From CAIYRG01 sp965247505 (GTDB lineage: Bacteria > Pseudomonadota > Alphaproteobacteria > Micropepsales > Micropepsaceae): a stretch of 64,000 nucleotides of DNA. Location: assembly GCA_965247505.1 (NCBI GenBank), contig OZ252020.1, positions 3,844,001-3,908,000 of the forward strand, given 5' to 3'. The position numbers were made by a program, and so were the translations under genes. The notes under the pieces are model-generated. The model had not been told where the DNA came from, made no database searches, and saw nothing but the letters and a program-made list of their open reading frames with translations. Shown here piece by piece: positions 53,453 to 62,120 of the stretch (positions within the stretch are counted from its first letter, which is position 1; the number at the start of each line of letters is the position of its first letter).

Positions 53453-55240
53453 CTAGTTCGGCGCAACAGAAAACGGCCAGAAATAAGGAATGAAGAACAC
53501 GCCAAGCCCCCAAAATATCATGGTGAGGGGGACGCCGGCCCGAAGAAAGTCCATGTAGCGGTAGCCACCGGCCGTATAGACCAAAGTATTGGTTTGATAT
53601 CCAATCGGGCTGGCAAAACTTGTGCTGGCGGCAAACATCACCGCAACAACAAAGGGCCGCGGGTCGACCCCCAAAGATTGTGCAACGCCGATCGCTATTG
53701 GCGCCAATAAGATCGCAGCGGCATTGTTGGTAACGACTTCTGTGACGATTATCGTCACAAAATACACGAGTGCCAAAGCAATGTAGGGATTTAACCCGTC
53801 GCCTGCGCTGACCGCACCGGAAACAAGCAAGTCCTGCGCGCCGCTCAGGCGCATGGCGCTCCCAACGATCAGCATCGAATAAATGATAACCAAAACGCGC
53901 CACTCAATCGCGCGCGCAATATCGCTGCGACTCAAACAACCGCTCACATAAACAAATAGGACGCCAAGAAACGCAGCGCCCTCAATCGACATGATTCTGT
54001 ATGCCGAAAGAAGCATGACCATCGCAACGGCTCCAATAGCGACAGGCGCGCGGGCGCGATTAAATATGGGGTCGCGTGCCTCCGTTATTGCAACGACGTT
54101 TCCAGTCTCCATTAGTTTGCGAATGCCGTCAGAAGGACCTTCAAGTAAAAGGCAATCTCCAACTCTGAAATGCACGCTATCGAGCGTTAGGTCTAAAGCC
54201 TCGCCTTGTCGGTGTATCGCTAAAACGTGAATGTTGAACTGACGTCTAAGATTGAATTCGGAGAGCCGATGGCCAACAAAGCGAGAACCCGGTCCAACAA
54301 TGCCCTCGACAAGTCCGGTGGTTTGCGTTCCGGCTTCGGCCAGATTGGTATCTATGGTCTCCAGGCCGGTAAGTTTGCGAAGTGCAAGCAATCCGGAGAC
54401 CTCCCCGCGCACAAGCAGGCGGTCTCCTTTCACCAGTTTCAAAATATCGATTTCTCGACGCTTCGAAGCATCGAAGCGGATGACATCCGTAACTTCGGCC
54501 CCTTTTAGCTTGTCGAGGACGGCGTCGGCCAGCGTCTTCCCAATCAATTGGGAGTATGCGGGGACGACCAACTCAGTCACAAAGGGACGCGGCGGTAAAT
54601 CGTCCAGCGCTGAAGTTACGGGCTGACGTTTGGGTAGAAAGCGATAGGCAAAACTTAGGTAGATAATCCCTACTGCGCTGAAGATAAGACCTAGTGGCGT
54701 GATTTCAAAAACGCCGAAGGGCGCCATGCCCGCCTCGCGAGCTATTCCGTCCGTTACCAAATTGGTCGAGGTGCCGAAGAGCGTGCAGGTGCCCCCGAAT
54801 ATTGCCGCATAGGAGAGCGGTAATAGAAGCCTAGAGGGCAATAGCTTCACTGCATTTGCAATACGAAAAACGACCGGGATTAAAACGACGACGACGGCGG
54901 TATTATTGACCACACTGGAGGTGAAAGCCGCAGTTAGGACGAGCGCAACAAAAGTTGCGAATTTTGAACCGGCCGTCACACGCAAGATCGTGTTTCCCAG
55001 CCAATCGATGCATCCTGTGCGCTCCAAAGCAGCCGAAAGGACGAACATGCATGCTACCGTGAAAGGCGCGGGCTGGCTAAAGGACTGGAGCGCCTCTCCA
55101 ACGTCTACGATTCCTGAAACCAGAAAGATAACCGGCGCTGCAAGTGCGACCGCTTCCGGCCGATAGCGGCCGGATATGAAAGCCACCAACATCGCAATGA
55201 CAGCGGTCAAAACTAACACTGGTTCGTACCATGCAATCAC
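53453..55240 (-). CDS. SLC13/DASS-type permease with two RCK_C (TrkA-C) domains
   Basis: About 595 residues, 11-12 membrane segments in two halves with two TrkA-C domains between them (TELVVPAYSQLIGKTLADAV and VEGIVGPGSRFVGHRLSEFN). Transport signatures appear twice: SSVVNNTAVVVVLIPV ... GTCTLFGTSTNL and VVTNNAAAILLAPIAI ... STSFASPIGYQTN. Such permeases move dicarboxylates or sulfate with sodium. GTG 55240 is preferred (GGGAGG ten bases upstream); a TTG 24 bases earlier is possible. Could serve uptake of an acid made or used by the periplasmic enzymes around it (inference). Confidence 0.9.
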   Translation of the reverse strand: MIAWYEPVLVLTAVIAMLVAFISGRYRPEAVALAAPVIFLVSGIVDVGEALQSFSQPAPFTVACMFVLSAALERTGCIDWLGNTILRVTAGSKFATFVALVLTAAFTSSVVNNTAVVVVLIPVVFRIANAVKLLPSRLLLPLSYAAIFGGTCTLFGTSTNLVTDGIAREAGMAPFGVFEITPLGLIFSAVGIIYLSFAYRFLPKRQPVTSALDDLPPRPFVTELVVPAYSQLIGKTLADAVLDKLKGAEVTDVIRFDASKRREIDILKLVKGDRLLVRGEVSGLLALRKLTGLETIDTNLAEAGTQTTGLVEGIVGPGSRFVGHRLSEFNLRRQFNIHVLAIHRQGEALDLTLDSVHFRVGDCLLLEGPSDGIRKLMETGNVVAITEARDPIFNRARAPVAIGAVAMVMLLSAYRIMSIEGAAFLGVLFVYVSGCLSRSDIARAIEWRVLVIIYSMLIVGSAMRLSGAQDLLVSGAVSAGDGLNPYIALALVYFVTIIVTEVVTNNAAAILLAPIAIGVAQSLGVDPRPFVVAVMFAASTSFASPIGYQTNTLVYTAGGYRYMDFLRAGVPLTMIFWGLGVFFIPYFWPFSVAPN

Positions 55241-55300
55241 GTGGTGCGCGCGCCTCCCAACCAACGGCGCGATTATCGCATGGTCAACCGCGGCTGTCGC

Positions 55301-55693
55301 TTACTCTTCGCGGAGCCTGTTGAAACGCGGTAAACTGTAGAGTTCCCCATTTGATTTCGTGACCGCCAAGAAAAAGCCACCAATCGAGTCATCGCGGTTG
55401 CGATGGTAAGAAACCTTTATGGTGTCACCGGGAACGATAATGTTCTCGCTGAATCCCCCTCGGCCAAGCCGGCCGGGGCTTCCACCTTCAAATGTCCATT
55501 CTTTAATTTCGCCGGGCGCGCCGTCGGCAATCAACACTAAGCTCGTATGAGGGTTGCTCCAGAGGAATTCCTTTACCGTGCCCTCGATCGTTCGATAGCT
55601 CGAAATTTCATAAGCGGCCAGCGAATGATGGGCGGCCGCCGGTGTTGCAATCGGGATCATTCCGAACAACATGCGGGCTAGCGAATATTTCAT
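55301..55693 (-). CDS. DUF6152-family periplasmic protein
   Basis: 130 residues; signal peptide ending ATPAAA, then HHSLAAYE. Core blocks TIEGTVKEFLWSNPHTSLVL, EWTFEGGSPGRLGRGGFSE and GDTIKVSYHRNRDDSIGGFF agree with the paralogue at 18915. Complete. Lies upstream of the permease gene in the same direction (60 bases). Confidence 0.88.
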   Translation of the reverse strand: MKYSLARMLFGMIPIATPAAAHHSLAAYEISSYRTIEGTVKEFLWSNPHTSLVLIADGAPGEIKEWTFEGGSPGRLGRGGFSENIIVPGDTIKVSYHRNRDDSIGGFFLAVTKSNGELYSLPRFNRLREE

Positions 55694-55909
55694 GATAGGA
55701 ATCTGTCAATATCAAGTCGAGATGCATCAGACTGACATTTGCAATGTGAACGATGCATGAATGGGCTGGTCTGTATGCCTGGATCGGCAACAAGCGATGC
55801 AGCATTCTTCGCTGCGCAGTCACGGTTGACGAATTTGGTGGTTATCAGGGGCGGTTAATGGTCAATTTATTTGTAAAGCGCAGGGTTAGCGCCTCCTATC
55901 TTAGGCGCG

Positions 55910-56040
55910 ATGTGTTTGGCTGGGGCTTGTTTCGCAGCCCAGGCTCAAACAGCGAGCACTGCAATCCCAGATTTCACGCCAGATGTGGACACCTCTTGGT
56001 ATTTCGATAGACCGGACGGCGACAATTATCTGCTGCCGGT
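55910..56040 (+). pseudogene. N-terminal fragment of the GESVGHYEGDTLVVDT family
   Basis: ATG 55910 starts a short signal (MCLAGACFAAQAQ) and then TASTAIPDFTPDVDTSWYFD and DGDNYLLP, which corresponds to the mature start of the relatives (IPDFFMNGFGWHSR at 29947; IPNLSTNGSSWDLD at 51330). The frame then runs into the 3' end of the opposite-strand TctC gene. No IS lies at the joint, so a deletion joined the two. The 215 bases before it hold nothing recognised. Confidence 0.55.
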
Positions 56041-57069
56041 GAGGTTTAGTGCCTCGCGTAGCGAGGCCACTACGTCGGGCGGCATGGCATAGGCGCGTGA
56101 AATCTGTTTGTACAAATGATCGCTGTCGACTTCGGCAATTCCGATTCTAATGCGCGCCGCGTCGGCTATGAAGCCGGGGTCGTTCATCGCGGCATGATAG
56201 GCGGCACGCAATGTGGCAATGCGTGTTTCGGGAACGCCCGGCGGTGCGACAATCAGACCGAACATGTTCATGGGCAATAGTGCAAGCTCAAGAACATCGC
56301 GCGTGTGTTGATCTTCGGTAAATTCGCCGAGTGCGGGAACGTCGGGAAACAGAGGATTGCGTTCCAGCCCGATTTGAATCGGAACCGACACCAAATTGTC
56401 GGAGAACCAGGTCGGACGTGTCGCATTGATGCCGGAGATTATTGCACCGCAACGCCCGTCTACTTCTCCCCGCTCCATGGCGATAAAGACGTCGGCGCCG
56501 CCTATGTAGCCCGGGATGACGGTAATATTCGTCCCGAACAATTCATTGATCATATGCGGCAATATCTCCATTTGAGATCCCGCCCCCGTACTTCCGACGA
56601 AGAAATCTTTGGTAAACAGATCGTCCCACGTTTTAACGTCGGATTCGTGCCAGGCGACGCAGATGCCGGCCTGCGCGTTCAGCGCCCCAATCCAGTTCAG
56701 CTCCATGGGATCGAAACGGGCAGCCGAAATTCCGTAAAGCGGGGCAAAGGGCACACTGGAATGAACAAGCCCTAATACAGATCCATCCTTCGGTGCGTTG
56801 GAATTGATGAAATTCGTCGCCCGAATACCGCCGGCGCCCGGCATAAAATCGACAACGATTGTTGGGTTTCCCGGAATATGCTTCTCGAGATAGGGCGCGA
56901 ACGCAATGGAATAGGCCGAGTAGATTCCGCCTGCCCCGGCCGATTGAAAAATGGTAACGGCGCGACCGGAATAAAATTCCTCGTCGGACGCGGCGCGCAC
57001 AATATTGGAAGTAAGCAACAGGCTGGCTGCTAGTAAGCAGGCAAACACCATATGCAACGCAATTCTCAT
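56026..57069 (-). CDS. Bug/TctC-type binding protein
   Basis: 347 residues from ATG 57069 with signal peptide FACLLAASLLLTSNIVRA. Family blocks: FQSAGAGGIYSAYSIAFAPY, KHIPGNPTIVVDFMPGAGGI, GSTGAGSQMEILPHMINELF and PPGVPETRIATLRAAYHAAM. Third member of the family here, somewhat diverged from the pair at 9.4-11.8 kb. No TctAB genes nearby. The gene may end in a deletion joint: paralogous C-terminus lies again just upstream at 57118. Confidence 0.88.
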   Translation of the reverse strand: MRIALHMVFACLLAASLLLTSNIVRAASDEEFYSGRAVTIFQSAGAGGIYSAYSIAFAPYLEKHIPGNPTIVVDFMPGAGGIRATNFINSNAPKDGSVLGLVHSSVPFAPLYGISAARFDPMELNWIGALNAQAGICVAWHESDVKTWDDLFTKDFFVGSTGAGSQMEILPHMINELFGTNITVIPGYIGGADVFIAMERGEVDGRCGAIISGINATRPTWFSDNLVSVPIQIGLERNPLFPDVPALGEFTEDQHTRDVLELALLPMNMFGLIVAPPGVPETRIATLRAAYHAAMNDPGFIADAARIRIGIAEVDSDHLYKQISRAYAMPPDVVASLREALNLTGSR

Positions 57070-57117
57070 TTTTGAATCCCTGCTTCTTTCCGCTCTAGCC
57101 CGAAAAAGGAGCTCCAC

Positions 57118-57537
57118 TTATATCTGTGACCCATAATTAGCGCCAGTCAGATTCATTGCGCCATTTACCGCTTGGGCGACTTCCGGCGGCAGCGCGTAGA
57201 CGGCAGCAATGACTTCCGTAACCCGTTCGCTGCTAGTTTCTTTAATCTCAATCTGAACGCTTGCTGCAGCGGCGAGAAAACCTAGATCATTCATTGCCGC
57301 GTAAGTTGCGTTCCATTGCGATCTGAACCGGAACATAAATTCTTTGATCCCGGCCCGCTTTGCTTCAGTACTCGCCAGAATCCGGCGCGCCCGCTCTCCT
57401 GTTGCGACGGCCTCGTGAAAGAAGGCAAATCGCTCGATGGTATCAAACAGGCGTTCGGAGAATCGCTGCAGTCGCCCGATCGGTTCCCAACATTCACGGA
57501 GCCAACCTACGAAGAGCTGACTAGGAAGTAATACGCG
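57118..57537 (-). pseudogene. Chimeric remnant: unknown frame joined to a TctC C-terminus
   Basis: One open frame without a proper start. Its first 75 residues (SQLFVGWLRECWEPIGRLQR, FSERLFDTIERFAFFHEAVA, TGERARRILASTEAKRAGIK) look coding but belong to no family I recognise and do not resemble TctC. From about 57310 on the frame is clearly the C-terminus of a Bug/TctC protein (YAAMNDLGFLAAAASVQIEI to NLTGANYGSQI). So two broken genes are joined in frame. Any translation would need a start at ATG 57336. Confidence 0.5.
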
Positions 57538-57608
57538 AGCTGTTCACGCGTTGGAGGGCTTTCACCTAAAGTTGGTAATGGACCCGCGCTCAAGGGAGTG
57601 TGGCGATG

Positions 57609-58406
57609 TCACTCCCCGACGTCGATAAGGGCCCCTTCGATGTCGGTCAGGTGGAAACAGCCGAGCGGACATTTCTGGAACAGCTTAAGCCGCGACTCGC
57701 CTTCTGAGCCATAGCCCAGCGGCCGGCCATGCATATGGGGGTTTTCGCCGATCAGGAATTCCATGTCCTTCTTCACCTGTTCGACCGATTCCACTTTGAA
57801 CCCGATATGTTCCAACCCCGTGCGCGCGGGGTCCTGCCCGTAATAATCGCTCATCTTCCACGGCATGATCATCAGAGTGACGCGTCCGTCGCTGAGATAG
57901 AAATTCTCATCCTGCCGGTTCCGCGGCGCTAGCCCGAACACCTCGACATAGAACTCCGCGCATTTTTCCACGTGTCGCGTGCGGATCGCGATATGGTTAA
58001 TATGGCGCGGCCGCGTCTCGCCGTCGAGTTCGGCAAAGACGTCCTTCTGTAAGCCGATATTCCGCTGCGACAGATCGAAAATGTTGCAGTCCGGATCGTG
58101 CGTCGAATAGGCCGCGAATGGCCGCACCGGCGGGCGCTTCAACGCCTCCAGCGTGGGATCAAATTTGTGGATGCGCGCGATGGTGTCTTCGATGTCGCCG
58201 ACCTCGATCCCGAAATGGTCCAGCCCGGAACAGCGCCCCTCGCGTTTGGGGACGTTATTCAGCCCGACATAGCCGTCGGCGACCGCCACGGCGCGCGCGG
58301 GTCGCGGCTTGCTCGACGTTTTCATGCCGAACAGGGCTTGGTAGAAGCGCGCGTTGATAGCGTAATAATCCGTTGCAATCGCGACGTGATTGAGCTTGGC
58401 ACTCAT
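57609..58406 (-). CDS. VOC-family protein with two glyoxalase modules
   Basis: 265 residues from ATG 58406 (MSAKLNHVAIATDYYAINAR). Two betaalphabetabetabeta modules: the first with LNHVAIATD and LDHFGIEVGDIEDTIARIH, the second with INHIAIRTRHVEKCAEFYVE and LEHIGFKVESVEQVKKDMEF, which is the layout of extradiol dioxygenases and glyoxalases. Metal ligands would be the His of these modules and Glu in SRLKLFQ region; the catalytic type is not clear. Its ATG overlaps the stop of the truncated DUF6152 gene (ATGA), so translation is coupled to it. Confidence 0.82.
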   Translation of the reverse strand: MSAKLNHVAIATDYYAINARFYQALFGMKTSSKPRPARAVAVADGYVGLNNVPKREGRCSGLDHFGIEVGDIEDTIARIHKFDPTLEALKRPPVRPFAAYSTHDPDCNIFDLSQRNIGLQKDVFAELDGETRPRHINHIAIRTRHVEKCAEFYVEVFGLAPRNRQDENFYLSDGRVTLMIMPWKMSDYYGQDPARTGLEHIGFKVESVEQVKKDMEFLIGENPHMHGRPLGYGSEGESRLKLFQKCPLGCFHLTDIEGALIDVGE

Positions 58407-58615
58407 TGCAAGAGAACTCCTGATGTAAATCCAGCATCGTCTGGAACCATAATAAGAATCCAAGCATGTGGATTGACCCATTGAAATTCTTTGACTGTCC
58501 CTTCGAGCGTCATGGCCGTGGCGCCGTCAAACATGGAATAGGAGTGATGTGCGGATACTGGCAGAGCCAACATCGCAATCACTATGCCCGTGAGGCCAAG
58601 AGTTTTGAATTTCAT
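58403..58615 (-). pseudogene. Truncated DUF6152-family protein
   Basis: 70 residues: signal peptide LTGIVIAMLALPVSA, HHSYSMFDG, TLEGTVKEFQWVNPHAWILI and MVPDDAG, then FTSGVLLQ and stop. Relatives continue for another 60-70 residues (WTFE, GGWSE and DGSRGG blocks), which are missing. A deletion appears to have joined its middle to the ribosome-binding region of the VOC gene. It may still be expressed as a short exported peptide. Confidence 0.8.
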
Positions 58616-58845
58616 TCGTCGGCTCCTCATAACCCAGCATGCGCCGTCCCGCCCGCACCAGTTCGAACATCTGCCATCGTATAGCATCGTGCTCGGTCAA
58701 GAAAAGCAGCACTTAGTAGCGCGATTATGACCTCTAGCGGCCTGCAGTTCCCCATTGTCCTAAACGCAGTTACTGTTTCCCTGGGGGGCCAGATCATTCC
58801 ATCGGGCCAAGCGGGAATTGGATCCGAGCAACTATCGGGGGAACA

Positions 58846-59928
58846 ATGCGAAATCAGACCTTTAGAAAAGCCGCGCGCGGGATTGGGGCAGCTTTACTTG
58901 CGGTTACGCTAGCAATTGCGTGTTCTGATGCCGATCAGAATGTCGCAGATGCCGATGAGGCAGCTGAGGCCGCGCCGGCGGAATTGCTTCCGATTACTTT
59001 GAACGCCGGCAATCGCTCACTGACCAAATTGCCCTTGGTGATTGCCTGGGACCAGGGACTTTTTGAAAAACACGGGTTGGACATGAACTTGTTCATTCCG
59101 GGCCCGGATTTTGATGGCGGTCGAGAAATCCCGCCTAAGCCTGGAATGGAAGATTCCGCCCCGGAAGCCTGGTTTAGAGGCGGAACGCCCATGTTGCTTG
59201 GCGCAGCGCGTGCGCCCAATGAGCCCCATCTGATCGATGTGGGTTCAACCGATTGTACCGTGCGCGCAAGCATCATTGGTAGAATGGGTATCGAGTCTGA
59301 GGTTGCTTCTCTTGAAGATCTTCGCGGTAAGCGCATCGGCGTATCGAGCATGACCAATACGCTCGGTTTTCAGGCCCGCCTCCTAGCGCAGCGTATGGGC
59401 TGGGACTATCAGACGGACATCACGCTCGTCGATGCCGAGAATGACGGTCTTGAAGAACTTACCGAGGGCACCGTCGACGTCATCTTGGTCAATGAGATTG
59501 CGTATTCGACGGCCAAAAGTGCCGGCTATCCAGTTCTATTCGATACAGGCGATTGGAATGAAGACATTGGCGGCAACAGCGTCGCGGTCGATCCGGTCTG
59601 GCTGGAGAACCCGGTCAATCGGGAAAAGGCCCGCCGCCTTATGATGGTGATCGCGGAAGCCATTTCGATCTTCCATCAGCAGCCTGATGTCGCGCGGCGC
59701 GTTCTTCGGGAATGGAATGGGGTTCAGGACGATAATTTGGCGCAGGACATCATCGCGCGCGGTGCATGGCTTCCAAATAAGCCCTATGCCTGCGTCGCGG
59801 GCCTGCGCAAAACGATCGAGCTCTTTCCGGAACTAGGAACCGAACGCTTTACGACCGAAGATTTCTACGACAACAGCGTCATGGAAGAGATCGACGCGAG
59901 CGGCTTTCTTGACGAACTTTATCTCTGA
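58846..59928 (+). CDS. ABC-type (NMT1/NitT/TauT-like) substrate-binding lipoprotein
   Basis: 360 residues with lipobox LAIAC at about residue 27, so tethered in the periplasm. Fold of NMT1/SsuA-like binding proteins: LPLVIAWDQGLFEKHGLDMN, MLLGAARAPNEPHLIDVGST, LEDLRGKRIGVSSMTNTLGF and VDVILVNEIAYSTAKSAGYP. No permease or ATPase gene is adjacent. Typical ligands are thiamine precursors, sulfonates or aromatic acids; not determinable here. SD GGGGGA before ATG 58846. Confidence 0.85.
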   Translation: MRNQTFRKAARGIGAALLAVTLAIACSDADQNVADADEAAEAAPAELLPITLNAGNRSLTKLPLVIAWDQGLFEKHGLDMNLFIPGPDFDGGREIPPKPGMEDSAPEAWFRGGTPMLLGAARAPNEPHLIDVGSTDCTVRASIIGRMGIESEVASLEDLRGKRIGVSSMTNTLGFQARLLAQRMGWDYQTDITLVDAENDGLEELTEGTVDVILVNEIAYSTAKSAGYPVLFDTGDWNEDIGGNSVAVDPVWLENPVNREKARRLMMVIAEAISIFHQQPDVARRVLREWNGVQDDNLAQDIIARGAWLPNKPYACVAGLRKTIELFPELGTERFTTEDFYDNSVMEEIDASGFLDELYL

Positions 59929-60146
59929 GCCGGGGTCTCGAAGGCTTGAGTTTTGGTTGTTTGGTGGCCCGATCCAACAATATGTCGGGTTTACGGCCTT
60001 TCAGATGTCGGATTATTGACTAGCTGGATATTGCACTTCCGAGGTAACCTAGCCCTCGAAGTTTTGAAATGAAGCGTAATTGGGTGCGAAAAGCCCAGCA
60101 GAAACCTAAAAAGTAGAAAACCGAAAATCCGTTGGGAGGATGGGGT

Positions 60147-61712
60147 ATGAGAAACAGACTAGGGATAATGCTTGCAGCATCGATCGTGCTGTCAGCACCG
60201 GCCGCGGCGCAAGACGCGGCTAGCTTTTTGGAAGCTGCGGACAACGCTATTGGCGCCAGCTCGGTGAACTCGATTCAATATTCGGGGTCCGGCTGGATGG
60301 GCGCGGTGGGACAGAATTTCGCAGACGGTGAAGATTGGCCGCGCCATGTCTTGCAGAGCTATGAGCGGGTCATCGATTATCCCTCGCAATCCTCGCGCGA
60401 GGAATATGTTCGGGTGCAAGGCGACTTTCCCGCGCGCGGCGGCGGGAGAACGCCCATTATCGGTGAGCGCCACACATTGGAGTTCGCCAGCGGCGGACAT
60501 GCTTGGACTCTAAACGGCGACGGCGAGCCTGTAGCGCAACCACCCGCAAATGCAGAACTTGCCCAATTCATGATTGCGGTCAGCCCGCATGGAATTATCA
60601 AGTTGGCCATGGCTGCTGACGATGTCACGCTTGTTGATCGCTATATCCCAACACAAGACCGCACTCTAAAAGTCATCGCCTTCACGGCAATGGGCGGACA
60701 TCGGGTCTCGATCGAGTTCAACGACGAGCACATGATGGAACGCTTCATGACCCAAATTGCAAATCCCGTCATGGGTGATATGCAGATGGAGGTTCGCTAT
60801 GAGGAGTGGATGGACATCGGCAACGGCGTCAAATTCCCTTTCCATTTTCATGGCCACCGGGGTGACCATCTATTAACGGCCAGGACGGGCATGAACTGGC
60901 TCAATCTCAATGTTAGCGAAGCGACTGCGAATGTTGCCGATGCCGCGCTAGACGTACCGGCAAATGTGGGCAACGCAGCTGCGCCGCAGGTCAATGTGGC
61001 GGCCCAGGAAGTCGCTGACGGCGTGTGGCTCATGGCCGGCGGTTCGCACAACAGCGTTGCAATTGAATTTGATGATTTTGTCACAGTCGTAGACGCGCCG
61101 CAAAATGAGGCGCGTTCGCTTGCCGTGATTGCTGAAATCAAGCGGCTCATACCGGGCAAAGCCATTCGCTACCTCGTTACGACCCATCATCATTGGGATC
61201 ATTTGGGTGGCGCGCGGACCTATGTCGCTCACGGCGTGACCGTGGTTACGCATGAAAGCAATGAGGCTTTCTTCAGAGACGCGGTTTTTGCGCCGCAAAT
61301 ACGAACCTTAAGTCCGGACACGCTGTCTAGAAATCCGTTCGCGACGACAGGTCCCGGGCCGATTGGGTTGGAAACCGTGACCGACCGGCATTTCATCAGC
61401 GATGGTGAGCGCACGATTCTTATTTTTAATGTGCAAAATCTTGCGCACGCTACGGATATGCTGATCACCTATCTGCCGGAAGAGCAAATTGTGATTAATG
61501 CGGATATGTGGGGTCCGCCGCCCGCCGGTGCAGCGCCGCCCGCAAATATCAGCGCCAGTGCAATTGCCTTGTACCGCAATATTCAGCGGCTGAATTTGGA
61601 CGTTACGACGCATGTTCCTATTCACGGTCAACCGGGTCCACACGCAGATTTCGAGCGGATCGTAGGACCGGCTGCGATGCAGCAGCAGGCCGCATTGGAG
61701 GGCGGGGGTTAG
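60147..61712 (+). CDS. Exported two-domain metallo-beta-lactamase-fold hydrolase
   Basis: 521 residues from ATG 60147 (SD GGGAGG); signal peptide IMLAASIVLSAPAAAQ. The N-terminal 270 residues are a beta-rich domain (FLEAADNAIGASSVNSIQYS to KFPFHFHGHRGDHLL). The MBL domain follows with the full metal motif TTHHHWDHLGG, NLAHATDMLITYLPEE and the late His in HVPIHGQPGPH. Unlike the MBL protein at 5027 all ligands are present. Followed by a strong terminator. Substrate unknown; relatives act on lactones, phosphates or sulfates. Confidence 0.88.
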   Translation: MRNRLGIMLAASIVLSAPAAAQDAASFLEAADNAIGASSVNSIQYSGSGWMGAVGQNFADGEDWPRHVLQSYERVIDYPSQSSREEYVRVQGDFPARGGGRTPIIGERHTLEFASGGHAWTLNGDGEPVAQPPANAELAQFMIAVSPHGIIKLAMAADDVTLVDRYIPTQDRTLKVIAFTAMGGHRVSIEFNDEHMMERFMTQIANPVMGDMQMEVRYEEWMDIGNGVKFPFHFHGHRGDHLLTARTGMNWLNLNVSEATANVADAALDVPANVGNAAAPQVNVAAQEVADGVWLMAGGSHNSVAIEFDDFVTVVDAPQNEARSLAVIAEIKRLIPGKAIRYLVTTHHHWDHLGGARTYVAHGVTVVTHESNEAFFRDAVFAPQIRTLSPDTLSRNPFATTGPGPIGLETVTDRHFISDGERTILIFNVQNLAHATDMLITYLPEEQIVINADMWGPPPAGAAPPANISASAIALYRNIQRLNLDVTTHVPIHGQPGPHADFERIVGPAAMQQQAALEGGG

Positions 61713-61744
61713 AAAACCCTATCGTCGAACTGAATAAGACTGTG

Positions 61745-61780
61745 GGCGGAGCGCCAATCCAGCGCTTCGCCTGTTTTTTT
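61745..61780 (+). terminator. Rho-independent terminator after the MBL gene
   Basis: Stem GGCGGAGCGC (61745-61754) pairs with GCGCTTCGCC (61762-61771) with one mismatch, loop of seven, then a run of seven T at 61774-61780. It starts 33 bases after the MBL stop. Confidence 0.88.
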
Positions 61781-61812
61781 ATGCGATCAACAGTTTGTGC
61801 GTCTAGATTCGA

Positions 61813-62034
61813 TTAAAAGTAGCGCGTCACGCGAAGCGTTAGAGAATCGTCGTCTGCAAATGATGCCAGCAAGTCGGCACTATCAACATTAAGGAAGATT
61901 CACGCTTCGATTTCGGCAATCCAATTCTCGCCAAAACGCCGCGAAGCCTCGACCAGCGCGGCTGCCGAGCCATTGTCGATATCAACAATGCCTCCGGCAA
62001 GAACTTGAGTGTCTTGGATGTCTGAGAATGGCGG
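61813..62034 (-). pseudogene. C-terminal remnant of an outer-membrane beta-barrel protein
   Basis: On the minus strand the frame enters from the IS21 side (PPFSDIQDTQVLAGGIVDID, ALVEASRRFGENWIAEIEA), meets TGA at 61900-61902 and continues in the same frame with IFLNVDSADLLASFADDDSL and TLRVTRYF, then TAA at 61813. The aromatic last residue and alternating strands are typical of outer-membrane barrels. The stop can be read as CGA to TGA (EARIFLN). The N-terminal part is cut off by the IS21. Confidence 0.65.
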
Positions 62035-62120
62035 TGACAAATTAGTCCACGGAAGCGGCGGGATTTCCAGCCGCGGGCGGAGTAAAACTCTGCCACCTGT
62101 AGCCTTCGATCTTTTTTGAG

